From positions 4,766,259 to 4,830,258 of the forward strand of contig ML680086.1 of NCBI GenBank assembly GCA_007922225.1: a stretch of 64,000 nt of DNA, read 5' to 3'. Made by a program: the position numbers and the translations under genes. The notes under the pieces were generated by a model. It was not told where the DNA came from. It worked only from the letters and a program-made list of their open reading frames with translations, and did not search any database. Shown here in pieces: positions 36,701 to 48,700 of the stretch (within the stretch, counting starts at the first letter, position 1; each line of letters opens with the position of its first letter). The stretch is from Emydura subglobosa (taxonomy: Eukaryota > Chordata > Testudines > Chelidae).

Positions 36701-39700
36701 CCATTCTGAATGTAGGTGTGTGTGAATGCCACATACACCAGTGCCAGAAGTTTTTTCCCTAGCAGTACCCATAGGGCTGGCTCTAGCGCCCTCTACAGTG
36801 GCGCAGGTATGTGCTCGCATATATGGCGCTGCTGGCCCCCTCCCTCAGTTCCCTCCGACAGAGGCGACAGAGAGTGAGTTGTGGAATGGACATGAGCAAC
36901 ACATCTCAAAGAACATCAGTTACAAGGTAAGTAACCATTCTTTCTTCTTCGAGTGCTTGCTCATGTCCATTCTGAATGTAGGTGACTCACCAGCTGTGCC
37001 TCCGGAGGTGGGCAGAGTTCATGGCCATGAAGATTGCAGAACCGCTCTGCTGAATACTGCATCGTCCCGAGCTTGCTGCATGATGGCATAGTGGAACGTT
37101 AAGGTATGCACAGACGACCACATAGTGGCCTGCAAATACCCTGAATAGGTACATGCACCAGGTAGGCCGCTGAAGATGCCTGGGCTCTAGTAGAACGGGC
37201 TGATAGGAATGCTGGAGATGCAGCCCCAGCATGTTTGTAAGAGATACGAATGCAGGCTGTGATCCAGGACGATATTCTCTGCATGGAAACCGGTTTGCCC
37301 ATCATCCTATCCGCAATTGCCACAAAGAGCTGTGTGGAGTGGCAAAACGATCTGGTCCTATTGATGCAGAAGGCTAGAGCCCTCCTTACATCGAGTGAGT
37401 GCAGATGCCTCTCTTCACTGGAGCTATGAATACCAGCAAAAATAGATCCTGGTTAACATGAAAGTAGGAGATGACCTTAGGGAGGAATGCCTGGTGAGGG
37501 TGGAGCTAGACTTTATCCTTGAAAAGCACCATATAAGGCAGTTCTGAGGTCAGGGCCTTAATCTCTGAGACCATATGCACAAAAGTGATTGCTACCAAGA
37601 ACGCCACCTTCCAGGACAGATGCATAAGCGAGCAGGAGGCCAACAGTTCAAAGGGTGGAGCAGTGAGCCAAGACAGGACAAGGTTCAGGTCCCCCTGGGG
37701 AATTGGCTCTTTAATCTGAGGGAAGAGTCTTTCCAGCCCTTTGAGAAATCTACAAGTTATTGCATGAGAGAAGACCGATCTGCCCTGAATCGGTGGGTCA
37801 AACGCTGATATTGCCGCTAGGTGGACTTTCACCGATGAAAAGTCTAAGCCTCCCTGTTTCAAATGAAGCAGGTAGTCTAGGTTCATCTGTATAGAAGACT
37901 TGGTCAGAGACACCCTGTGATCAGCTGCCCTGCAGGCGAAGCGCTTCCACTTTGCTAGGTAGGACGCTCTAGTGGAATGCTTTCTGCTTTCCAGCAGCAC
38001 TCTCTAGACCTGGGCTGAACAGTGTTGCTCTTCCCCGCTCAGCCACGCAGCAGCCAAACCATCAGATGTATGGAGGCTAGGTCCAGGTGCAGCAGCCAGC
38101 CGTTGTCCTGGGAGATGACATCTGGGGGCAGTGGTAGAGACCATGGCAGAGCCACAGAGCGGTCGAGCAGCATCCCAAACCAGTGCTGGCGAGGCCACTC
38201 CAGGGCTACTAAAATGACTCGAGCTTTGTCTCTCTTGACTTTCAACAGGACTGTGCACCAACAGTATTGGGGGAAACGCATACATAAGACCCCCAGACCA
38301 CGAGAGTAGAAATGCGTCCGACAGGGAGCTGTCCTCTGATCCCAACAGAGAGCAGAAGCGGGCACATTTCCAGTTCTCCCTGGTGGCAAACAGGTCCACC
38401 TGGGGAACTCCCCACCTTTGGGAAATGTGGTCGAATACCTCCTGGTGGAGTGACCTCTTATGGTGAGAGCAAAAGGACCTGCTCAAACAATCTGCTAGAG
38501 CAGTGTTTCTCAATTAAATTTGGCCACGGAACCCTTTTGAACTCCATAAATAATTGCAGAACCCCCCAAACTCTTAGCAGTCTTCAAATGTTGAAATAAG
38601 CAAAGGTAAGCATTTCTCACTTAAATTACACTTACACTGGATACCCTCCGCCAGAAAATCCGAGACATCTTCCCTTTTTTGGCGGCGGCGCAGAGAACAG
38701 CTGCTCTCGGCGGCGCAGAGAACAGCTGCTCTCGGCGGCGCAGAGAACAGCTGCTCTCGGCGGCGCAGAGAACAGCTGCTCGCGGAACCCTAACAGTGTT
38801 CCTGTGGAACCCCAGGGTTCCGCGGAACACCAATTGAGAAACACTGTGCTAGAGTATTCTTCAGCTCCGGAAGATAGACCGCTTCTAGGGTAATGTGCTC
38901 CACACAAAAGTCCTAGAGACCTATGGCTTCCAGGCACAGGGCTGGGGACCTGGCTCCTCCTTGCCTGTTGATATAATACATTGCCACTGTGTTGTCCGTG
39001 CGTACTCTCACTACTTTGTTGGACAGATGAGGCCGAAACACCTTGCAAGGCCAGCCTGATGGCTCTGAGGTCCTTGACATTTATATGCATGCTTAGCTCC
39101 TCCATGGACCAATGACCTTGCGTCCTGAGGATCCCCAGGTAGGTCCCCCACCCCAGGTCCAAGGCATGTGAAACCAAGGACTACCATACACTTGGTAAAA
39201 ACAGGGAGCAGTGGAAAGGCCAAACGGTAGGACCGCAAATTGGAAATGCTGCTCACCTACTGTAAACCGCAGTAACCTCCTGTGGCCCGGGAAGATAGCG
39301 ATATGGAAGTAAGCATCCTTTAAATCGAGGACGGCGAACCAAGCACGTGGATCCAGTGGGGGAATAATGGCTGCTAAAGAGACCATGTAAAACTTTAACC
39401 TTTTGAGGAACTTGTTCAGAGCCCTCAGGTCTAATATGGGCTTGAGGTCCCCTTTTGCTTTGGGGGATCAGGATGTACCTTGAGTAGAACCCTTTTCCCC
39501 TCAGGTTGTGAGGAACCTTCTCCACCGCCCCTAACTGTCTGAGGGCTTGAACCTCCTGGACAAGGAGATGCTTGTTAGAGGGGTCCCTGAAGAAGGACAG
39601 GGAAGGAGGGTGGGAAGGCGGGATCAAAGTGAACTGAATAATGTAGCCAGAAACCACGGTGTTCAAAACCCAGTGGTCTGACATAAATGCCCTCCAGGCC

Positions 39701-42700
39701 AGGAAGAAGGGGACAAGGCGGAAGGCAAACAGGCGGGAGACTGGATCTCAGGCACAAACTGATCAGTTGTCCTCGGGCGCATTTTCAACAGCCTTTCTTT
39801 CCCTCTGAGGAATGGCGGCTTGGGCCTGGCTTCGAGGATGATGCCGGTGAATTGCCCCTGCGGTGCTTGTAACCTCTATTCCGTCTTCTATAGTGCTCTC
39901 CCCTGGACAGCGCTACTGTTGTGGAGGCTTGAAGTGACTTCTTGAAGAGGACAGGTTATAAAGGCCCAAAGATCACAACATGGCCTTAGAGTCCTTTAGA
40001 CCATGCAGCCTTGAATCACTTTGGTCTGTGAACAGAGCGCCGCCATCGAACGGGAGGTCCTGGATGGAGTGTTGCACCTCCGTCGAGAGACTGAATGACT
40101 GGAGCCACAAGGCCCTCCTCACAGACACGGTGGAGGCCATCGCCTGTGCTGCCAAGTCCACCGCGTCTGAAGCCACCTATAGTGAGGCCCTGGCCACAGT
40201 CTTACCCTCCTCCAAGATGGCCTCAAACTCCTGCTTTGAGGGCTGGGGGAGGGAATCGGTGAATTTCTTGAGCAACTGCCATAAGTTAAGGTGGTATTGC
40301 CCCAGCAGCGCCTGTAGATTAGCTATCCTTAGCTGCAAGCTTGCCATTGAATAAATTTTTCGTCCAAATAAGTCCATCTTTTTTGCCTCTTTATTCTTCA
40401 GCATAGAGCTCAATTGCCCTTGCCTATCTCACTCGTTTGCCGCTGTGGCCACCAACGAGCTCAGAGCTGGGTGGGTATACTTGGATGTGGAGGGCAGAGA
40501 TGCTGGGGTTTGCCACAAGGCCTTAGCCAGTTTGACCACCCCGTCGTTCACAGGGAGGGCCACTCTAGAAGGAGCTGCTGATACCAGAACTCCAAAAAGT
40601 TCATCCACCGGTTCTTTGAGTTCCTCTATCTTAAGGCCCAGGTTAGCCGCTAGCCTTCTCAGCAGGTCCTGATGTGCCCTATAATCGTCCGGCGGGGCCT
40701 GCGAAGGGCCTGCTACTGCCTTGTCCAGGGAGGACAAGGAGGAGGCCGGCAGTTGAGGGGGTGCAGGCACCTCTTCCCTAGTTTAGGTGGCCACCGACGG
40801 GCTGCCTGACATAGACTCCTCATGGTCTGAGTCAATGCCTACGGTTGGTGACGTAGTGATGTCCTTTGAGGAGTGTGGCACTGAAGTTCCCATAGAAGAG
40901 AGTGGGGCTAGGCTGTTCTCGGTGGTGGCAGATGACAGAACAAGGAGCAACGGTCTCAAGTTGCAGGGCGGGAGGTCTAGGTTGGACATTAGGTAAAAAG
41001 TTTTTCACTAGGAGGGTGGTGAAGCACTGGAATGGGTTACCTAGGGAGGTGGTGGAATCTCCATCTTTAGAGGTTTTTAAGCTGAGGCTTGACAAAGCCC
41101 TGACTGGGATGATATAGCTGAGGTTAGTCCTGCTTTGAGCAGGGGGTTGGGACTAGATGACCTCTGAGGTCCCTTCCAACTCTAATATTCTATGATTGTA
41201 TGATACTATGATATGGCACTGTGGGGTGGGGGAACCCCCAGGGGTCCCAGTATTGCCAGGGCCCAGACCACTGTCCTTGCGACCATCCCCCCATCTGTGG
41301 CGGCATAGGGACTGACACAGTGGCTTCATAACTCACTCCTTCGGGGGAAGTACCACTTCATCTCCCAAGCTCAAGGAAGAACATTCTGGTGACCACTGGG
41401 GCACTGACCTTGTTTGCTTATCTGACTCCCGGCGTCGAAGATCCGGTGCCGGGGAGCGGTGACTGGAGCCGAATAGTTGTTGAAGCTGCGATCGCGTCTT
41501 GTTCTTGGGTTTCCTATAAGGATTTGTGCGGTGCCATGTGCCGGCGATATATGATGCCCTGGGCTCAGAGAACTTCGGGATTCCGAAGAGTGCCAAAATT
41601 CAGTGGATTGATGCCAACGCCCCAGGGACCAGTGGCTATCACTCAGCAACTGATGCCACGACCTCGATCTGTCCTGGCGCGGCTCTGGTGACCAGTGCCA
41701 AGAGCCTGACGAGCGCCTGGAGGTTGGAGAAGGGCAGCCCGCCAGCGAGGGCCAGGGTCACTGAGCTGACGTCGGCGTCCCCCACTATGAACTGCCCTAC
41801 CCTCTCGTGGCGTAGGCAGCACTTGCGAGGCCAACAGGCTCCTCATTGCCTGGAATGCCTCAGGCGTGGAAAGGGCCAACAGGTGGCACGGCCCCCTACT
41901 ATTCCCTGGAGTTGGCAGTGGCACAGTTGCCGGACTCGATGCCCATCTGGGCGGAGACCCTTTCTGGGCTAAATCCGGCTTAGAGGCTTTCTTAGCCGGC
42001 TTCGGTGCTGGTGAATGCTCCCACTCCGAGTGCACCTTCTTCTGGCGCTTCTTCGGCACCGGGGATGATGAACGGTGCCAGGGGAGCTCTGATGCTGATG
42101 GAGCACTTTTCAGCGAGGCTGTGTTACTCGGACCCGAGTCCGATCTCAGCTCCAACACCAGTCTGAGCACCGCTTCCATCAGAAGGGCCTTTTGTCTTAT
42201 ATCTCGGTCCTTCTTGGTTCTTGGGCGAAAGCTCTTACAAATCTTGCACTTCGTGGAGAGGTGGGCTTCCCCCAAACACCTCAGACAGCTCTGATGTGGG
42301 CTGCTCAATGGCACAGGCTTCTTACAAGAAGCACAGGGCTTGAAAGCCGGGGACCAAGACATGCCCCGACCCTGGGAGCTTCCTTAGCTTCGAACCTAGC
42401 TAACTACTAACTAACAACAACTTTCTAGAACTTTGAAACTATATACACTGGTATTAAATAGATAGAAAAACACTAGGAACACAGAGACTTGCGAGAGCAA
42501 GAGAATTGGTCCAGCACTGTCACAAGTGGTAAGAAGGAATTGAGAGGGAGGGGGCCAGCAGCGCCATATATGCGAGTGCATATGGGCGCCATTGCAGAGG
42601 GCGCTAGAGCCGGCCCTACAGGTACAACTAGCGGAAGAACTTCTGGCACCAGTGCATGTGGCGCACGCACACACCTACATTCAGAATGGACATGAGCAAG

Positions 42701-45700
42701 CACTCGAAGAAGAACCATTTCAGATGTCCGTTTTCTGGGTGCCTGGACACTGCCTAATACACATGGCCATGCTAGACTCTGAATCCAGACTGCTTGCCTT
42801 GGGAAGCAAGAGCATGAACCTGCTGCGCCCGGAGACCCACAATGACAGCTTTCATTCTGGATTTCTTAGCTGTCTTGGCTCACTGAACTTTTAGCTCAGC
42901 AAAGCTGTTTATGTTGCTCTAAGTCTGAACTGCAGATTTTAGAAATGAGATTTATCTTTCTAGCTACTAATGCAGAGATGAGAGTCAATACAAAGGGTTG
43001 AGCTAAGATTCCATAGCACTATGATTGTATCATAGCAGCGCTAGGAATCCCGGTGGCTGACCAGGACCCCAACGTGCCAGTACTGTAAAAACAGAACAAA
43101 AAGACAATCATTGCCCCGTCAAGCTAACAATTTAAGGCTAAGACAAGGCACAGACAAATGGTCAGACAGGCAGAGGGGGAGCACAAGGAAATAGTGAGAC
43201 AATATTGGCTAGCATGAGAGGCAGTGATCTCAGCACATCAGCAGCCTAACCACTGACAATGTTTTTGTAGGCCTCATGGCAAGGAGCGTTTTAAGGAGAG
43301 GTTTGAAGGAGGACCATGAATTAGTTTTGCTGATGTTTATAGGGAGTTCTCCCAGGTGAGAGAAACAGCAGGGAAGAAAGCATGAAGGTGCTTGTTAGAA
43401 AATTTGAGAAGTGGGCAATGGAGGCTGGTATCATGGGCTGATTGGAGGTGGGCATTATCTTTTTGATACTGAATGAGAGATGATGGGTCAGGTGGGGTAG
43501 TCGTGAAGGGCCTTGCAAGTGAAGACAAGCAGCTCATGTTTGATGTGATAGAGAAGGGGGAGCCTGAAGAAAGAGAGGGATGAGGTGGTCAAAGCAATGA
43601 GCTAGAAAAATAATCTTTGCAGCAGCATTCTGAATGGATCCGAGTGGGGCTAGGTTGCATTTGTCAGCACCAGAGAAGAATGTTGCAGTAATTGAGACAT
43701 GAACTGGTGAGAGCCTGGATGAGAGTTTTAGCTGTGTGGAAGGATAAAGGGTTTAGAAATGTTATGAAAGAAAATCTACAAGACTTAGACCTGGTCTACA
43801 CTACAAACTTAGTTTGATGGAAGCTGCCTTACTGAGGTGTAACCTAGTAAGGAAACTGAGCCGGTGATCCTTTAAATGTTCAAAGGTACATTCCATCATC
43901 ATTCTGCACTTGCTCAGCCTATTGTTGAACAATTCCTTACTACTTTCCAGGTGGGTGGTTTACAGCTTCATGAACCATGGGAGAAAAAGGTAGGCTTGGT
44001 CTCCCAGGATCACTATTGGCATTTCAACATCATCAATGGTTATTTTGCAATCTGGAAAGAAAGTCCCTGATTGCAGCTTTCTGAACAGACCTGAGTTCCT
44101 AAAGATGTGAATGCCATGCACCTTTCCTGACCATCCCACATTGATGTGAAATGCCCTGTGAGCCACCAGCGCTTATACCACCATTGAAAAGTATCCCTTT
44201 CGGTTTAGGTACTCTTTGGCCAGGTGGTCTGGTGCCAACTTAGGGATGTGTGCACCATCTATCATCCCACTGCAGTTACGGAACCCCAGTGCAGCAAATC
44301 CATCCACTATGTCCCGCACATTGCCGAGTTGCTACCTTTCTTAGCAGAAGTCGATTAACATGCATACTTGTATCACAACAGCTCCCACAGTGGGTTTACC
44401 AACTCTGAATTGATTCCCCACTGACTGGTAGCAAAGTGATCACCACCCACTTCTCCACTGTCACAGCAGGTCTCATTTTAGCGCTGCTGTGCTGCAGAGC
44501 TGGGGAAAGCTCTGCACAAAGTTCCTGGAAAGTGGCCTTCTGGATTCAAAAGTTCTGCAGTCACTGCTTGTCATCCCACAGCTGCATAACGATGCAATCC
44601 CACCAGTCAGTGCTTGTTTTCTGGGACCAGAAATAGTGCGCCACGATGTTCAGCTGCTGTGCGACTGCCAGCAGCAACTGGGAATTGTTTTGTTCTATAG
44701 ATTGCAGAAGGGCTGCCTGAATGACATTGCAATGTTCTGCGTGTTGGCTCCTGTCTCAGCTCTGGAAATACTGTAGGATAAGGCGCGAGGTGTTGGTAAT
44801 GCTCTCAACAAAAGTGCACAGCTGAGCAAGGTCCATCCTTCTTGGGTATGGCGTACACGTGACTAAGCCAGACTTTTGAAAAAAGGTACAAAAATATGGG
44901 TTGTTTGCTGTTGATATCAGGGAAGGCAGATGGCAGACCTAAAAGGAGAATGAACTTGAAATGGAGGAAGCTGGCCTGGTCACAGGATTTCTGCTAGAGA
45001 TGCTCTGCAGCGCAAAAGCAGGAATGGAGGAAGCAGATTCTGGGGCTGAGCCAGGGCTGGAGGTTGGGAGGGCAGAATGGGCGAAAGAGTCAAGGGTGGA
45101 GGAGAGAGAGTAATGGAAGAGGACCAACAACCATATCGATGGAAGGGAGTACAGGGAGGAGACGGCTGAGAACAGACAAGTTGTCATCAGCCCTGATGGA
45201 CTGGAAATTACAAAAGGGCCAGGTGAGCAATACTGAAATAAACCAGGTGATGGTCAGAGACGGGGAATTCAGAGAAGAGTAGGGCTTGGGGAAAGCCAGG
45301 GCAAGTGAGTGGGAGAGTTGAACCAGGGCTGCTGGTCAAATGAGGAGGTGAAGACAGATGAGAGCTCGAATAAGTCATCAGCATGGAAGTTGAAGTCAGT
45401 GAGGATGAGTGTTGGAGATTGTGAGGAGAGGAAGAGAGAGCCAGGAGCTGAAATCGGAAAGGAAGGCTGATGAGGAGTTGGGTGGACAGTAGATGACAGC
45501 AACATGGAGGAGGAGAGAAGAGTCAGATGCAGGGCTGTTCAAAAAGGGGAGAAAGTGGGAAGGGCGAGGACAAGGGGCTATAAATGGCAGGAACAGGAAA
45601 GGAGAGGCCCAGAACCCTCCCCATGATCTGATCCCAAGGGGTGGGAGTGAGAGGAGTAGGAGAGGTCACTGTAAAACAGGGCTGCTGCAGAGGCCATGTC

Positions 45701-48700
45701 AGACGAAGGAACCAAGACACAGGAGTTAGAGAGATTGAAATACAGAGAGGGAGAGAGAATAGGTAGGTAAGGTCCCATGGGATGAAAATCTAAAGGAATA
45801 AAAGCTCAGGAGAGCTGGCAGTTTCTCAAATAAACAATATTAAAAACAAAACAGCAAACTATCCCGATGTAAAGGAAAAATGGAAGAACAGTAAGAGGCC
45901 TATATGGCTGTTACAGGAGCTCCTTAAGTACCTGAAAATCAAAAAGGAAAAACATGGACAAATTGCCAAGGAGGAGTACAACAAGAGTGTAGGGACAAAA
46001 TCAGAAAGGTTAAGGTACAAGATGGGTTACGCCCAGCACGGGACATAAAAGGCAATAAGAAGAGGTACTATAAATTCATTAGGAGCAAGAGAAAGAAGGA
46101 AAACGCAGGTCCACTACTTAGCAGAAAAGGAGAGCTAATCATGGATGACACCAAGAAGGCTGAAGTATTTGGTGTCTATTTTGCATCAGTCTCCTTATAA
46201 AAAGTTAATTGTGACCAGATGCTTAGCACAATTAATATGAACAAAAAGGGGGAAGGAACACAAGCCAGAAAGGGGAAAAACAAATTAAAGAATAATTAGG
46301 TAAGTTAGATGTTTTCAAGTCAGCAGGGCCTGATCAAATTCATTCTAGGGCACTTAAGGAACTAGCTGAAACAGTATCAGAACCATTAGCAATTATCTTT
46401 GAGAATTCATGGAGGATGGGCAAGGTCCCATAGAAATGGAGAAGAGCAAACACAGCACCTACCTTTAAAAAGGGGAACAAAAGAGGAACTGGGGAACAAT
46501 AGCCCATTGAGCCTAACTTTGATACTCAGAGGAAGGACCATAGCAATCATCTTGTCCGACCTCCTGTACATTGCAGGTGACATACCCTCACCCACCCACT
46601 CCTGCAATAAGCCTGGCTGTTATTAAAGTCCTCAAATCTTGTTTTACAGACTTCAAGTTATAGAGAATCCACTACTTACTTTATTCCAACCAGCAAGTGG
46701 CCTATGCCCCATGTTGCAGAGGAAGGCAAAAATACCCAGGGTCTCTGCCAATCTGACCTGGGGGAAAATTCCTTCCCAATCCCACATCTGGCCATCAGTT
46801 AGACCCGGAGCATGGGGGCAAGACCACCAGCCAGATCCTGGGAAAGAATTCTCTTCAGTAACTCAGAGCCCTCCCCATCTAGTGTCATTGGAGACATTTG
46901 CTAATAGCAGTTGTAGGTGGGCCACATGCCACTGTAGGGAGCCTCATCAGACCATCATTCCCTCCATAAACGTATCAAGCTCAGTCTTGAAGCCAGTTAG
47001 GTTTTTTGCCCCCAATGCTCCCCTTGGAAGGCTGTTCCAGAACTTCACTCCTCTGACGGGGTGACGGGGTGTATAAGCCCCTCCCACCAGAGGGGGAGCC
47101 CTCAGTTCCCTCAGGGGCCAGAAAGGTCTCTCCCCGTCATGCAAGCTACACACGCCTTGGCAGGAAGCAGGGGTTAAAAGCCCAGCAGAGGCCCCAGAGC
47201 GGAGTGGGACAATAGAGGAGAGAGACTCACTCCCAGGGCCTGCCAGAGGGAGTGTTTTGCTAAGCCCTGCCACGCACAGAGGGTAGCCAGGACTAATGAC
47301 TGCTCTGCAGGACTGGTTTGCCAAGACCTGCCACGCCAAGAAGGGCCTTGGGACTGCTGAAGTGATCAGTAAGATGGTTTGTTGAGCTCAGCCACGCCCA
47401 GAGAGGCTCCCGGGCCATTATACTGCCCAGTGCTACTGTTTTGGAGCTCTGCCACACCCACAGAGACTCCAGGACTGCCTCCCGCTCAGTCCAGGTGGGT
47501 TGCTTTGCCCCATCGCACCAAAGAAGCTCTCGAACAGTGGCGTGAGAGGCAGACAGAGGCAATGCATGACACCTCGGGGCTTGCACAGGATGGGAATTGC
47601 ACCAATACACCTCCCACTTCAGGGGAACCCCAGGCACCGTCGGTCACGGATAGAAACCTTTGCCTAATTTCAAATCTAAACTTGTGGATGGCCAGTTTAT
47701 ATCCATTTGTTCTTGTGCCAACACTAGCTCTTAAAGAACTCCTCTTCCTCCCTGATGTTTATCCCTCTGATGTATTTATAGAAAGCAATCATATCTCCCC
47801 ATAGCCTTTGTTTTGTTACACTAACCAGTGGCTCTCAACCTTTCCAGACTACTGTACCCTTTTCAAGTTTCACCTCACTTCAAAACTACTTGCTTACAAA
47901 ATCAGACATAAATGTGTCACAGCACACCATTACTGAAAAATGGCTTACTTTCTCCTTTTTACCATACAATTATAAAATAAATCAACTGGAATATAAATAT
48001 TGTACTTACATTTCAATGTATAGTATTTGGAGAAGTATAAATAAGTCATTGTTTGTATGTAATTTTAGTTTGTACTGACGTTGCTAATGCTTTAATGTAC
48101 CCCTGGAAGACTTCTGCTGACCCCGCAACGCGTACCCCCAGTTGAGAACCACTGCGCTAAACAAGCCAAGCTCCTTAAGTCTCCTCTCATAAGTCAGGTT
48201 CTCCATTTCTCTGATCATCCTAGTAGCCCCTCTCTCTGCATCTCTTCCAGTTGGAATTTCTTTCTTAAACATGGGAAATTGGAATTGCAAACAACAAAAA
48301 TGATAAGTCTTGAGATAAGTCTCAAGCCTAAACTTGCCCAGTTTTTTCCACCTTTCCTCACAGGTCAGGTTTTCTAAACATTTTATCACTTTTGTTGCTC
48401 TCCTCTGGACTCTCTCCAGTTTGTCCACACCTTTCCTAAAGTGTGATACCCAGAACTGGACCCAGTATTTCAGCTGCCAGGCCTTACCAGAGCTGAGTAG
48501 AGCAGGACAATTACCTCCCCTGTCTTACGTACGATTGTGGTGACCCAGCTAGGTGAGGCAAACTGTGAGGGGAGGCAGAGGCAAACCAATACAAAAGGGA
48601 TAATTTTAAATGTTTAGAACTTTATAAGGGAAACCCCAAAATTGTACCAGGGGCATAAGCCATCGAGAACATTACCAAAGACTTACTGCTTATAATAATA

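Larger units (their letters stand above)
36647..42714 (-). mobile_element. DIRS retrotransposon B, degraded, with nested insertions
   Basis: About 6.07 kb including two insertions (CR1 at 40893-41213, hAT at 38501-38846). Same layout as DIRS-A: left ITR, internal complementary region, recombinase, RNase H, RT and gag on the minus strand, right ITR. It belongs to a different subfamily, since the terminal sequence reads CATTCTGAATGTAGG where DIRS-A has CATTCCAGTATAGG. RT is cut by an internal deletion that removes the YLDD box. It lies in sense orientation in an NDRG3 intron. Confidence 0.9.
46530..48540 (-). mobile_element. L3-like LINE 3' region, interrupted twice
   Basis: The plus strand shows the antisense tail in order: CATCTTGTCCGACCTCCTG, CCAACCAGCAAGTGGCC, GGGGGAAAATTCCTTCC, GCTGTTCCAGAACTTC; then after a 0.58-kb insertion GATAGAAACCTTTGCCTAAT and CAGTTTATATCCATTTG; then after a hAT insertion AAACAAGCCAAGCTCCTTAA and GGACTCTCTCCAGTTTGTCC. 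A partial internal duplication lies near 48180-48420. Confidence 0.7.

Noticed and set aside
38686..38785. CRISPR-like array
   Set aside because: Units are contiguous, with no spacers, inside a hAT element in a vertebrate genome.
36647..42714. Local duplication origin for the two DIRS elements
   Set aside because: Terminal repeats and protein blocks differ throughout, and the flanking sequences are unrelated.
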